Source: Siphonodentalium dalli | Lineage: Eukaryota; Mollusca; Scaphopoda; Gadilida; Siphonodentaliidae | Assembly (NCBI GenBank): GCA_032622095.1 | Contig: CP136069.1 | Span: 103,010,278-103,074,277, forward strand | Direction: 5' to 3' | DNA length: 64,000 nucleotides | In this document: piece by piece, positions 21,966-32,969 of the stretch | Position numbering within the stretch: the stretch's first letter is position 1 | Layout of the letters: each line of letters begins with the position of its first letter | Program-made: the position numbers and the translations under genes | Notes under the pieces: model-generated | What the model was told of the DNA's origin: nothing | Databases searched by the model: none | The model's input: the letters and a program-made list of their open reading frames with translations, nothing else

Positions 21966-23578
21966 ATGTGAAAAGGGCCTCCCATAAGTAAGAGGGGACT
22001 CTAAATTTCTTGAACATTGAAATTCCCTTTGTTTGAGAATTTGTATATGTTTATATTGAATATTCTCAGTAAATAATTATTCTGTGTGTTTCAAAAGAAA
22101 TCAGAATAAATTGTTATTGTTTTTAAGTATTGGTTATAGATATTAAACAGTTAATTAGATTGACTCCCCTCTTCCAAGATGCATCCTTACTGTGGAAAAC
22201 CGATCGCCCAAGCGATTCACCCAGGTCTGTTGGATGGCTCAAACGACTTTTCCTACTATGGCCAGTTTGTACCCTTGATTTGAATGACACATTTAATTGT
22301 TTCGTACCATGTTTTTGGTCATTTCACACCATATATTGGTATGTTTCATTGATTCCCAAAAATGATGAATGGTCATTCGTACATGTGAAAAATTATATTA
22401 ATCGTGTTAACTTAATGAGAGTGAACATGATCATGATTTAACGTTCGTGATGATGACAACCCAACATTTACATGTTAACATATTTCATTCTTTTTTTTTC
22501 GAAACAAAATGAACCAATTGAAATTGTCGCGACAAAGTTAAAGATGCATAATCCGAATTAACACTTGAATATTACTATTTCCTTGGCTTCGGGTAAAACA
22601 TATGTGATTTGAGGAACCCACCCATCAAAGCTGAGAATGATCAGATATTGATTTTTGAAATCTATTATTTTTTACCATCGATAATTTTAAGTGGCCCAAT
22701 AAAAAGTCGAAAGAGGACGGATGAAGATGGATAACTCAAAAAGCAAGTGGTTTTTGTTGTGTCAGATATTTGACAAACCCGCAAAATTTCATTGAACAAA
22801 ATATTGATAAATAACAGGTTTTGGGCAATTGTATACTATATTTGACTGGTTAGCATTATTTTTGGGGCATTAATCGATTCTGGTAAACGAAGTGGCATTT
22901 AAAAAAATGGTGTTGTTGTTGAAATATGATGATATGGGAACCATCGAATCGGACTGAGTACCTTTAATGTCATTTAAAAATAATACCGGTATACTCAAAG
23001 GTACGAATTGTCGAAATGATACAGGAACTGGTATGAAATGTCCAGAACCCTGGTGCGAAAAAACTTCCATGGTATGAAATGCCAGCAACCTATTCATCCA
23101 TTGCACATTATCATTTATTTCCAATGGGCATGGATACGAGTCTCCCATTGGGGAGGGGGTCCACCTTGATACATGTATGTTCCGACAGCACCCCCTTGGA
23201 AGGAAGTTTCCTACAGGTAAATGTATATCGGTCCAAAATTTGTTCGAAAATTATTAATTAGATATGACATTTTTGCACGATATGTCTTGTTATCAAACTC
23301 CATTTGTACTTAGCTGAATATCACTTCAATTTGCCCTAAATCGAGTAATATCATTTTATGACATCACTAATTAAGAGTAATACATGTATGATTTTATGAC
23401 ATCACGATCTGAGTAATACACGGTATGGCTTTGACATGGTGTAATTCTATTTCACTATTAGAATAGGCATAGATACCAATTTTTTGTGATGTCACTCATT
23501 AGAAAAAGTTGTCAATATTACACTGTTACTAAGAGGCGAACTACCGTAATTAATAGATACATGTAGGGTATTACTTGG
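21966..23578. other. interior of the long-TIR element, no gene seen
   Basis: No family motif in any open frame (the largest is 22130-22441). Scattered 'ttcgtaccatg' or 'ggtatgaaatg' phrases at about 22304, 23032 and 23071 relate to the minisatellite at 23795-23930. Confidence 0.45.
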
Positions 23579-23704
23579 TTGGTTTGATATTATAGGCCTG
23601 ATTTCAGTCCTCAGTAGCCTCATATCAGCCTTCGTCGTCAGGCTGATTGTGATATGATCATATGAGGTTACCTCAGGGTGATATAGGGCCTAATATCAAA
23701 CCAA
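23579..23704. mobile_element. 126-bp palindromic MITE-like element
   Basis: The ends TTGGTTTGATATT and AATATCAAACCAA are perfect inverted repeats. The arms continue imperfectly through 'aggcc', 'cctcatat' and 'cagcc' to a short centre. No target duplication could be fixed. Confidence 0.7.
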
Positions 23705-23794
23705 CGATGTTGGCGCTGCTAGTCTACAGGGTCACTATCTCGTTGTTCTCCTTGCCGAGGAGATATAAATAGGTACAGGACGTTTTGTATCATC

Positions 23795-23930
23795 TTAAGT
23801 CATTTCGTACCATATTTTTGGTAGTTTCGTACCATATTTTTGGTAGTTTCATACCTTATTGTTTGGTCGTTTCGTACCATGTAGGAAATCAATTGGTCAT
23901 TTCGTACCATGTTACTACATGTATGTCACA
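23795..23930. repeat. ~22-bp minisatellite (GTTTCGTACCATATTTTTGGTA)-like
   Basis: Around five imperfect copies of the motif TTTCGTACCAT followed by 'tttttggta' or a related spacer. The same phrase is dispersed elsewhere inside the 7.24-kb element. Confidence 0.75.
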
Positions 23931-24642
23931 CCATATGGAAACAAATAAATGATTTTCTACAAAGTACGAAATAAAAAAAAGTAACCAAACATTCCGGTAC
24001 CCTACCGTTATGTAAAACCAAAAATTATGGTATGGATTACTATGGAACGACCATGGTTATGGTATCAAATACTGAAATAATGAAGAAGTCACTGCAGTTG
24101 TATATATCATTTATGTGGTCACAATATATTCATGTATAATGCAACCTGTAAGTTGACATGACCTCTGTTCTAGTTGGCTTATGATTGAGCTCTGAAGTGC
24201 TCTCCGCACTGTCAGGTTTACTTGATCAATACTCCAGCAATGTTCAGAATCCGATTCCACGACGCTCGTATGAAACGTCTAGAAAATAGAATCCATATTT
24301 AATAAATCCTTCAGACATTCAATATTACGGATCGCCTGAATCAACATCTGACTGTTTGAAGCGGTTCCACTCAATGGTTGTTTTCAGAAGAAGTCGTCGC
24401 AATGTACAGTGCTAGTACGCACTACACAGTAGATCGAACGATTATCTTACGGTGTTAGAGATGTTGTTGTTGTTATTGTTGACATAATCATATTCATACT
24501 GCTGTTGTTAGTACTTGTCGAACACATCCTAAGTTCTCCACCGGATTTTTACAGACAATCCCTGCATCTGGATCTGGATGGTGTACGTCGTATGATCCTC
24601 GCAGATGTGTAGAACGCCGGGAGAGAGATAATTATGTTCTTT

Positions 24643-25345
24643 GCGGGACTGTTGAGTTGTCCGCTGCTGTTCTATTTTGAATTTCGCATGCGTCCATCTC
24701 GTTTAGAGTGTTCCACTGAATAATTGTCCGTGGGAAGAATGAATTTGAGTATTCAGCAGAGTTTGTCACCAGTGGCTCTTACCGGTAGGACAGTGAATTA
24801 TTACATTCCTGTTTTGAGACTATATTTGTGCACTGAAATCTGCAAATTTCTTGGCTCGGATTTTTCTGCCCACCTTTTTTGGTTTAATTAAGCACTGAGT
24901 GTTTACAGCCGACACCTGCCCCTTATCCATCTTGTGAAAGAGCTCCAGCCTCTGGTCTTTCCTTCTTTCTTCGAGTGGTCTTATCTCGCAGTCATTCATC
25001 AGTTTGGCCATGTCCTTCGATTGGTAATTGCCGGTCATGAGCCGTACAGCTCCTCTCTGTATTCTCTCCAGGGCGTCGATGTTCTGCTGCTGGTGAGGAT
25101 CCCACATGACGGCTGCGTATTCCAGCGGCGATCTTACGAGTGTCTCATACGCTACGCATTTACTCTTGAATGGTGCCTTCCTAAGGTTTCTTCTGATGAA
25201 TCCGAGCGTGCTGTTAGCCTTCTTCGTGATCTTGTCTATCTGTGGAAACCATTTCATGTAGTTTGAGAGCATGACTCCAAGATATGGTGATTGAGTGACG
25301 CTTTGTATGATCTGGTTTCTGAGCTGGTACATGTAGGTCAGTTGG
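24643..25345 (-). pseudogene. CR1/Jockey-type LINE reverse transcriptase C-terminal fragment
   Basis: Reads from 25345 down. The 170-aa open part (25332-24820) has 'PYLGVMLS', 'TLGFIRRNL', 'AYETLVRSPLEYAAVMWDP' and 'LERIQRGAVRLMTGNY', the thumb region of many invertebrate LINEs. After a gap or frame shift the C-terminus continues as 'NSFFPRTIIQWNTLN' near 24745 and stops near 24643. The expected 3' UTR style continues toward about 24560. It sits inside the 7.24-kb long-TIR element in the opposite direction to the plus strand, so it is a later insertion there or was carried along. Confidence 0.8.
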
Positions 25346-25609
25346 GAACAGTGATAATCACAGTAATACTGACAGTGATTTCAGATACTGACAGTGAATG
25401 AGTGATACTAGTACAGTCCTCAAATTCGGTTGCTTAATTCAGATCTTCTGGGTCAATAATAATGACAATATTAAAAATCAGCTCTCAATTGGATCTTCGG
25501 TATCTGCTACAGGTACAGGATATAGTCCACCGTCCGTATATCATCGCAGTTTTCATGTTCAGGGTCACTTTCTGACGCGAAAATGTTCGAGAACATGCAT
25601 TTTTTTTGG

Positions 25610-26531
25610 CAGGGGGTATCCCATGTTGACGTCACGGAATTTCCAGTTTGGTAAATCCAACAAGATTCATGGTGGCGCTCCTAGCGTTAATTTGAGATTG
25701 GTGGCGACCCTAGCGTTTATTGGTTTAAGAATTGATCATTGGTTTGTAAACGGAAGTTATTAATTCGAGAAATGATCATTGGTTTGTAAACGGATGTTAA
25801 TAATCTTCAATTATTATTCATTGGTTTGACCGGAAATAGTAGATTTGTCTCTTATTGAATCCAGGAACGGCTATTGGTTTTGAAATAGATTCTATTGATT
25901 AAGAAAATATATCTATTAAAACGGAATTGTCTCTTATTGAATCCAAGAACGACTATTAGTTTGAAAATGGAGACTATTGGATATTGAAATATCTTTATTG
26001 ATTAAGAAAATATGGCCATTGAAACGGAATGTACGTTTATTGAATATGCGCGAATCTTACTAATTGTGTGTTATTAGATATTAGTTGAACAGTGAACGCT
26101 ATTAAATTAAAATAGAACATTAATTTTGCATCGGTCAACATTGATTATGAATCTTTATCTATTAAAACGGAACTGTCTCTTATTGAATCCAAGAACGATT
26201 ATTGGTTTGAAAATAGAGACTATTTGGTTTGAATCTATATCTATTGAAACGGAATTGTCTCTTATAGAATCCAAGAACGACCATTGGTTTGAAAATGGAG
26301 ACTATTTGGTTTGAATCTATATCTATTGAAACGGAATTGTCTCTTATAGAATCCAAGAACGACCTTTGGTTTGAAAATGGAGACTATTTGGTTTGAATCT
26401 ATATCTATTGAAACGGAATTGTCTCTTATAGAATCAAAGAACGACCATTGGTTTAAAAATGGAGACTATTGTTTTTACAAGCCACCATTAACTTTTATTT
26501 CATGTAATTTCCGACCGAATGGCTGCCCATA
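25610..26531 (-). repeat. right terminal inverted repeat of the 7.24-kb element
   Basis: Inverted partner of 19291-20105. It contains four tandem 82-bp subunits that start at 26159, 26241, 26323 and 26405 (marker CTATTRAAACGGAA) plus diverged copies from about 25913. The subunit array makes it longer than the left arm. Open frames here are only repeat translations. Confidence 0.85.
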
Positions 26532-26537
26532 GATATA
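26532..26537. repeat. target site duplication, right copy (GATATA)
   Basis: Directly follows the terminal CCCATA of the 7.24-kb element and equals 19285-19290. Confidence 0.85.
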
Positions 26538-27272
26538 CCGTTATACAAGCAATTAATGATTTTAATAAAATTATCCCCAAAGTTGAAGTATTTTAAGACT
26601 GACGACACGGATGATCAGGAGACCGAATCAAAAGCTTTTTCGAAGTCAAGGAATACAAGTAGTCCAGGAATATTGGCAGATTTTGTTGTGGACAGGATGT
26701 CTGATATTAATCGTATATTTTCGCCAACGAATCTACCTTTTAAAAACCCAGTATGGTCATGATGAATAAGATCTTGAATTACACTTTTTAATCTTTCAGA
26801 AAGTTTACCTGATAAAATTTTGTATGACACATTAAGAAGTGAAATAGGTCGCCAGTTTTTTTTAGGAATTGTTTTGATTTGTTTTCTTTTGGAATCAGAG
26901 TAAGAATACCGTGTTTCTGTGTAACCGATAAATTTTATCTAAGTCGTAGTTTAATGACCTAACTAGGAATTTACCAATTTTATTCCAAAACATTTTATAA
27001 AAATCACACGAGAAGCCACGGGAACCAGGGCTTTTGTTATTGCGCATATGTTTTAAATAGGTTAATTCCTCGTTTTCAGAAATACGTGATACAAGGGTGT
27101 GAGAAATTTCTGGAGATAATTTATTTGGGAAATTATTTGTGTTATCATTTTGAACGCTAACAAATTGTTCAATGTCCGATACATTTGTGTTCCCGTGTCT
27201 ATTTTCATATAATTTTTCGTAATATAATTTGGCCTCTTCGAGAATATCATTTTGATATTGGCAACGTTATGT
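26532..27272 (-). pseudogene. L1/Tx1-like LINE reverse transcriptase, 5' part of an interrupted copy
   Basis: Reading right to left, the pre-RT and RT fingers appear in order: 'EEAKLYYEKLYE', 'NNKSPGS', 'NWRPISLLNVSYKILSG', 'HTGFLKGRFVGENIRL' and motif A as 'LDFEKAFDSVS'. It runs on to 'NFIKIINCLYNGIS', where the 7.24-kb element interrupts it. Frame shifts near 26850-27060 and a stop in place of a Trp just after motif A show decay. The endonuclease is missing upstream. The copy continues on the far side of the insertion at 19290-19105. Confidence 0.85.
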
Positions 27273-27335
27273 CCTGGTGAACTGAAATGGTTGGAAACTT
27301 CAGTTTGAGGTCCGAGAGATGTAACCTCATGCGGA

Positions 27336-27745
27336 CTATGAATTAATTTTTGTGTGACTTACATATTGGGATCTGCTAAACTCATAGGTTAAAAGATAAA
27401 TTACATTTGCAGAATAGAAATTCATTTGATGAGTGATCCCAAATTGAACGCGAGTGGTTTCGCTCTGATAGAAATTCCCTATCTGAATATATTGTCTGGT
27501 GTTACTTGGCGCAACGCTTATTTTCACAGTAAGTTACCTTTTCGTTCGAAAAGGACCGGTGCAGTTTGAAAGGAAGATTAAATTGACGAAATTCCCAAAT
27601 TGTTTCAGATTTAGTTTTTCTGAATTGGCGTATTGAGTAGCCTCGATGAATGAGAGGTTGGAAGAGAATGTTACAAGGTTCATTAAGATAATGTTGATCT
27701 GAACAAATTCTGCGAACACTTGAGATTGTATGATATAACACAATG
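27336..27745 (-). pseudogene. second Penelope-like element fragment with decayed GIY-YIG domain
   Basis: Reads from about 27745 down. A 'RRICSDQHYL' and 'RGYSIRQFRK' stretch resembles the end of the PLE RT. It is followed by 'CENKRCAK' (Cys linker) and, in another frame, 'NVIYLLTYEFSRSQYVSHTK'. The order and spacing fit the Cys linker and the GIY-YIG module (VIY ... YVS here), but the second Gly is Ser and linker Cys residues are lost. It differs in type from the PLE at 9447-10140. The match is by eye and weaker. Confidence 0.5.
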
Positions 27746-27749
27746 TTTC

Positions 27750-28175
27750 TTAGCAGGAATAAGTCTATTATAAACAACATACTAAAAAACAAAACGGATA
27801 AAGAAAGGCGAAATTGATCAATTTTGTGAAATACATTAGTCAATATTTGGTACAATACTCAAGTTATGGCTTTTCAATGATGTTTATAGAACACTCCATT
27901 TAATATGTCCTTCCGTTTTTTTGAGTACACAGTCCTGATTACAGAACAGAAACCTTTTCCAGATACGTTGAGTACTGTTTTAGTTGTGTGTCTCCAAAAT
28001 TGGGTGTTTGTCTAATTTCGGAGCCTGTAATTTTAAGAATTAGCTAGTTTATGGTCAGGTCTAGTATTTTTTCAAAACTAGAGAAAAATGAAGGGATATC
28101 TTGTTGTTGTATTAGTTTCGCACTATACAACAACAAGAAATGATTACTTTACTCATCTATGATGGAGAAGACAAA
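27750..28175 (+). repeat. dispersed repeat, copy 1 (inverted partner at 34905-35335)
   Basis: Shares with the reverse complement of 34905-35335 several blocks, including 'aaacaacatactaaaa', 'aattttgtgaaata', 'tatggcttttcaa.. tgtttatagaa', 'cagatacgttgagta' and 'ctccaaaattggg'. Similarity is broken by small indels. The outer limits are not sharp. Confidence 0.8.
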
Positions 28176-28259
28176 AATATTCATTAAAAATGTGTGTTCC
28201 ATTGTATGGATTGTATGTGACACAGAACTGGTGTGACGAAATACCATATTTGAGGTCAT

Positions 28260-28990
28260 ACAACTCAAAATAGTGCCCCAAACAATGCAACTGGTGTTCC
28301 AAACTGCACATAGATTTCGTCCCAAACTACCAAAAATGAGTGTCCCTAACCACCCAACGAGTGCTCCAAAAATACGAGTGGGTCAATCCACCCAATGATT
28401 GCCACAACCACCAAAATGAATGTCTCAAACCATCCAGCGAGTGCTCGAAAGGAAATGTGTGTCTAATATGCACCAAATACCTCACAAATAGTGCCCACTC
28501 TATCCGAGGAGATTCATAAATCTTACAACAGGTGTCTCAAACCACCAACTGTCCTCCCAATCCATTCAACGGCCAAATCAGTGAACCAATCGACAATTAG
28601 TGTCTCATTCCACCACACGTGTGTCCCATATCCACATCGAATGTCCAAACCCCCAATTGGTGTCTCAAACCATCCAATGGGTGTCACAAACAATTGAGTA
28701 GTGCCCCAAACCACATGCACCTGATTCCCAACCCACACAGATAGTCCCCAAACCATGCATCTAGTGGCCTAACCCACACAATGAGCGTCACAAGCCATCA
28801 AATGAGTGTCTCAATTCACCCGATTAGTGTCGCAACCCTGCATCGATTGGTCCAAACCACAGCGCATGGCAGTGCCCCAAGCAATGCAATTGGTTTTCCA
28901 AATCACACAGGTTTGATCCCATATATTTTGTCTCAAACTACCAACATTCTCCAAATCATACAACGAGTGGGTCTTATGTCTTATGTCATT
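28260..28990. repeat. degenerate ~30-40-bp minisatellite
   Basis: Many imperfect copies of the phrase GTGTCTCAAACCATCCAAYG, with 'gtgcccca', 'gtgctcc' and 'gtgtccc' variants, fill about 730 bp. Opposing open frames in it (28491-28697, 28523-28756 and 28781-29002) are repeat translations. Confidence 0.75.
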
Positions 28991-29239
28991 TAACAGGTTC
29001 ACAAACCATCAATTTTTTTTACCATTTGGTCTGTGAACAATGATGAGAGTGGAGATAGTATTTATTAACAAACAGATACCATCTGTGCGCATGGCACTGC
29101 AAATAGAAATATTTTTCGTGTTTTGCTCGGGTACATTAATTCAAACCAACCATCCCCTTCTTAACACACGTCCCCAGAAAAATAATTTACCCTACCCCAA
29201 TAATACTTTCTCCTATATAATTAAGTATAATTAAGTATT

Positions 29240-29700
29240 TTATTCTGGGGACCTGTGCTTCATAAATGAAAACGTAACGGAATTTCGTTTCTTAAACGAG
29301 GTTTTTATGACCAGCGACAGCAGGATAACTATTGAGGGGAAAATCAGCTTTGTCTTTGACAATATGTGCAAATAAAAGCAAAATTTTGGGTTTTTGGGGA
29401 TAGTTTAAAGAAACCCATTCTGAAATGAAAACACCATGGAATTTCGTTTCAGAAATTGTGTATTATTGATCAGTGATGACTAGAGCACTATTAATATGAA
29501 AATCAGCTTTGTACTCGAAAGTGCAAATAGAAGTCATTTTGGGGGTTTTGGGGGTACTTTCAGAATTACCTTCTGAAATGAAAACGCCAGGAAATTTAGT
29601 TTCAGAAATTGTGTATTGTTGATCAGTGATTGCTGGAGCACTATCAGTATAAAAATCAGCTTTGTACTCAAAAGTGCAAATAGAAGTCATTTTTGTGGGT
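29240..29700. repeat. three-copy ~155-bp tandem repeat
   Basis: The marker AATTTCGTTT or a variant starts at 29281, 29440 and 29593 (spacings 159 and 153), with 'aaaatcagctttgt' and 'gtgcaaata' following in each copy. The first copy is the most diverged. A minus-strand frame repeats itself for the same reason. Confidence 0.8.
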
Positions 29701-31008
29701 TTTGAGGGGTCTCTGGCCCCTAAACGCCTGCCATGCGGAACTTAAGAAATCGGATTTCTTTTAACGTTCTTGTGATGTAACAAATCTGGGGCATCAAACC
29801 TTTCGTACGCGATTGTGCAAATAGAACCCAACAGGCTCCCTGATTAAGTGCATGTCGTGTGCTATATGGTCCGGACCTACTTCAGCACATTAGCAGTAGG
29901 CCATTATTCATAAAGTTCTGGAATTAAGATATTGCTTCATCGGAATAACTATATCTTGAAGTTTCAAACAGTGTATGATGTTTCACGATTGTGAACGACA
30001 ATAACCTTTCAACTGAGTCAGTTTTATGGTTCTTGTGATATACCCGTTATATTTTTCCACTGGAAAATGACAATAACGTCAACACCCCAGCACACGACGT
30101 CATAACGCCATTTAGCAACATGGGTATATTCATCTTTGTGTATTACGTATTATGCTATATACTGTCGCCACGAGATTGTTTTTCTAGTACAGCGGTCAAA
30201 CTTTGGGAGGTTACCTACAATATATCGACGTTTCCGCCCCTGCATTACCTTGCCCCTTCGTTAGCCCGTTTGGATTTGGCGGGAAATTTTTTCAGTGATA
30301 CAACACTTAAGTATACCTATTTACGTTATAAAGCAACGACACGGGTAAACCTTCGACTTTAGCGCGATTTGAAGAGACACGACTATCTATCACATCCACT
30401 AATCATTTTTTTTTATCTCGATGTTTGAAATTGTGACAATTCCCCCCCCCCCCCTTTTGATTTTCGTTGGAATTTACCAAAAGTCTGAACCCACCGAAGC
30501 GAGCGAACTGCTGGGCAGGTTGATTTTATAGTAGAGCGGTCAAACTTTGGGGTCGTATCTACAGCAGACCGGCCTACCTGCTACTGCATTAACCTTACTC
30601 ATTAATTAGCTCGTTTGGATTTGGCGCTAAGAATAGGTCATTTTTTTGTCCCGGCTGTAGATCGTTAACGGTTGAGACAAAAACTTACAAGTGGTATATT
30701 ATGGTCCGCATCACTCTTCCCATTCGGAACATGCAATACAAATATTATAACGGTAGTGTATCACTTTGTGATAAATTTTGAGCGTTCTATCGTGGTGCAT
30801 ATAGTTGCGACCAAACTTTGTGGTGACTTTGACGTTACATGGAGTTCGTTGTAGACTCGCTAATTTAGCAACATTGAATTTGATAAAGATATTGCTTTAC
30901 ACATATCTAATTAATTACTTTTATTATATGATCATAAACTTTCTTCTAAAGTCCTATACTAAATCATACGGAAAAGAATTTGATAAATTACGATATCTAC
31001 TGGATTCT
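29701..31008. other. no gene; direct duplication and a 13-C run
   Basis: Two related ~105-bp segments start at 30185 and 30529. Both run from 'tagta.agcggtcaaactttgg' to 'gtttggatttggcg'. A run of 13 C lies at 30442-30454. No coding family was recognised. Confidence 0.6.
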
Positions 31009-31017
31009 GCTATAAAC
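31009..31017. repeat. 9-bp target site duplication, left copy (GCTATAAAC)
   Basis: GCTATAAAC directly precedes the TIR element and is repeated exactly at 32131-32139. Confidence 0.8.
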
Positions 31018-32130
31018 GGTTACGTAGCGTTTTTCCGAAGACCCATAACTCCGAAGGTCCGATTCTCCGAAGGTCCGATTCTCCGAAGATCATGTTTTAT
31101 CGCTTATTAAATAGTGTACAGTCCAGTGGCGGAGTCAATGGGGCCCTAGGGAAGACCGCTCCCAAAAAACATGTCAAATGTCATGTAAACGTCCGGAAAT
31201 CCCTCCTAGGCATTCAAATATTCACAGTGTTCCTGCCCAGGGGAGCACCCGGACCAACGATTGGGGGCGACCCCTCCCATGCATGCGCTCCCCAAATCAG
31301 GCCTTCGTGATATGCTTTCGGCATATCATATATATGCATGATATATCCACCACATATCCCCCACATATGCTAATTAATGTGCACACCTAAATGGGAACCC
31401 TGGTTCCGCCACTGGTGTGCACCGGGTATATTATAACGAAACGCTGCAATAATGTCAGAGTAGCCTAACATGCACAGGGGCGAACGGGGGCCAAAGGGGA
31501 AGAACCTGCCCTTTTTTCTGGCGACTGAAAATACAATCAAGTTCATTTTATATATGAAAAAGGACAAGTTCTTCCCCGTTCACCCCTGTACATTTTACTC
31601 TGGCATCTCATGGGCCAACGTAACGTTATAGTATCTGGTGTATAGTCAGTGGCGGGCCAGGATTCCCATTTAGGTGGGGGCAGTAGGAAAAGTTTGAATA
31701 TTTTGATGCCCATGAACGATTTCCGGGCGTTTACGTGACATTGGACATGTTTTGCTAGGGGCCCATATTGTCTGAAATAGCAAGTAGAGGTTTAATGGGA
31801 GCAGTAGGAATTTTGGGACCCCTTGGCTTCGCCACTGGACTGTACACTATTTAGTAAACGATAATATCCCGATAAAACAAAATCCTCGGAGAATCGGACA
31901 TTCGGAGAATCGGACCTTCGGAGTTATAGATCTTCGGAGAATCGGCCCTTCGGAGTTATAGGCTTTCGGAGAATCGGATCTTCGGAGTTATGGGCCGTCG
32001 GAGAATCGGATCTTCGGAGTTACGGGCCGTCGGAGAATCGGATCTTCGGAGTTATGGGCCGTCGGAGAATCGGGTCTTCGGAGTTGTGGGCCTTCGTAGT
32101 AATAGGTCTTCGGAAAATCGGTCTGACACC
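31018..32130. mobile_element. Mutator-like TIR element with CCGAAG minisatellite arms and nested MITEs
   Basis: Exact 9-bp duplications flank a 1113-bp element whose ends both begin GGT. They align without gaps to a shared TTTTCCGAAGACC at positions 14-26, then to repeated CCGATTCTCCGAAGG units. A further shared inner block is 'atagtgtacagtccagtggcg'. The 9-bp duplication suggests the MULE superfamily. Inside, CAGTGGCGG-type inverted ends mark two smaller segments (31124-31414 and 31647-31837), hAT-like from memory. Between them a third inverted pair based on CAGGGGYGAACGGGG lies at about 31474-31592. No transposase is present. The nested symmetry means the whole segment can fold back on itself. 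Confidence 0.72.
31885..32120. repeat. ~30-bp minisatellite (CTTCGGAGAATCGGA / CTTCGGAGTTATGGG)
   Basis: Alternating 'ttcggagaatcgga' and 'ttcggagttatggg' units, about eight pairs, in the right arm of the TIR element. The inverted counterpart at 31038-31090 has only two to three units, so the right arm has expanded. Confidence 0.85.
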
Positions 32131-32139
32131 GCTATAAAC
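32131..32139. repeat. 9-bp target site duplication, right copy (GCTATAAAC)
   Basis: Exact copy of 31009-31017 at the right border of the TIR element. Confidence 0.8.
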
Positions 32140-32350
32140 AGGCAAGATGGGTTAATAACAATTTAAGTCACGAGTTATTAAGTCACGTCATGAGTTATTA
32201 ATAGAATTGCAAATCCCTGGGTTTTGCAATGATAAAGCATCTACATTGTTGTGAATTTGATGGATCCATTTACATATATTTATATAAACGGGTCAGCAAT
32301 GTGTTTCAGGGCTAATGGGGCTTGATAATATTGGTAGATCACATAATGAA

Positions 32351-32495
32351 ACACTTATTGCATTGTTTCGAGGTTGACATGAGGATTTATCAACCATTGG
32401 AAGTTAATATTCACTTCGGCATGCGGCCTCGATGAATATTAACTTCCTCGGGTTGATAAATCCTCATGTCAACCTCGAAACAATGCAATAAATGT
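32351..32495. repeat. 145-bp near-perfect hairpin (foldback)
   Basis: Arms of about 60 bp starting TTATTGCATTGTTTCGAGG (32355) and ending with the complement at 32491. About three mismatches lie near the middle ('ccattgg' against 'cccgagg'). The loop is around 'cttcggcatgcggcc'. No target duplication or coding content was seen. It may be a MITE. Confidence 0.85.
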
Positions 32496-32965
32496 ACGTT
32501 GATATATATAATTTAGCAGTTTCCATACCCGCCAATGTGTAAGTTTAATTTTTTATATTTTCAATGGGCATTTATGTGTTCATACTTTGAATGTGCAATT
32601 ATCTAAATATGTCTGCTCCATTTGTTGCCCGGGACATTTTTATTTAGTATCTTTAATTCATTAGCAATTTCATATAAATCATAGTTCGTTGTCATTATTT
32701 GTTCACTTCCATTTGCACATTCATTATTCCCACTTTCATTTCATCTCCCATCTTTATTCACGTTGTCTGTTTCACTAAGATTTCTTCACACATTATCGAA
32801 CCCAGATCGCATGCGTATGGGCGTTTTCATTTTTTCCATTTCATCGTGTCATTTCATCTCCGCATCATCATATAACTTGCTTCATATCATTTATCCACCT
32901 GCATCTCACATTCATTACATTTCACAAGCATATCGTCGTAATTAGTTTTATACGACGATATGCTT
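32496..32965. other. pyrimidine-rich spacer ending in a 15-bp hairpin
   Basis: The plus strand is rich in CATTT and TTCAT phrases. At its right end, perfect 15-bp arms (32926-32940 and 32951-32965, core AGCATATCGTCGTA) surround a 10-base loop. The hairpin abuts the start of the Gypsy remnant. Confidence 0.65.
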
Positions 32966-32969
32966 CGTT

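Larger units (their letters stand above)
19291..26531. mobile_element. 7.24-kb long-TIR element, non-autonomous, carrying nested insertions
   Basis: The ends TATGGGCAGCCATTCGG and its complement are extended into TIRs of about 0.8 kb (left) and 0.9 kb (right). The 6-bp duplication GATATA flanks both ends, and the insertion cuts an LINE RT frame that is otherwise continuous. No transposase was recognised inside. The interior holds a nested foldback structure with TTAAGC palindromes (20811-21965), a small palindromic MITE (23579-23704), a TTTCGTACCAT minisatellite and an antisense LINE fragment (24643-25345). Much of its length is therefore secondary insertion, and the original element was shorter. 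The termini and TSD length match the GATATC element at 13025-13960. From memory, the end type suggests IS3EU, and the 6-bp duplication alone also fits Polintons, but Polinton genes and AG ends are absent. Confidence 0.85.

Noticed and set aside
24934..25266. 110-codon plus-strand open frame
   Set aside because: It is the antisense shadow of the LINE RT fragment at 24820-25332.
19291..26531. Polinton/Maverick identity for the 7.24-kb element because of its 6-bp duplication and long TIRs
   Set aside because: No polymerase, integrase, ATPase or capsid-like segment was seen and the ends are TATGGG, not AG.
28491..28756. Opposing open frames in a CAAACCA-rich stretch
   Set aside because: They are translations of a degenerate minisatellite on both strands.
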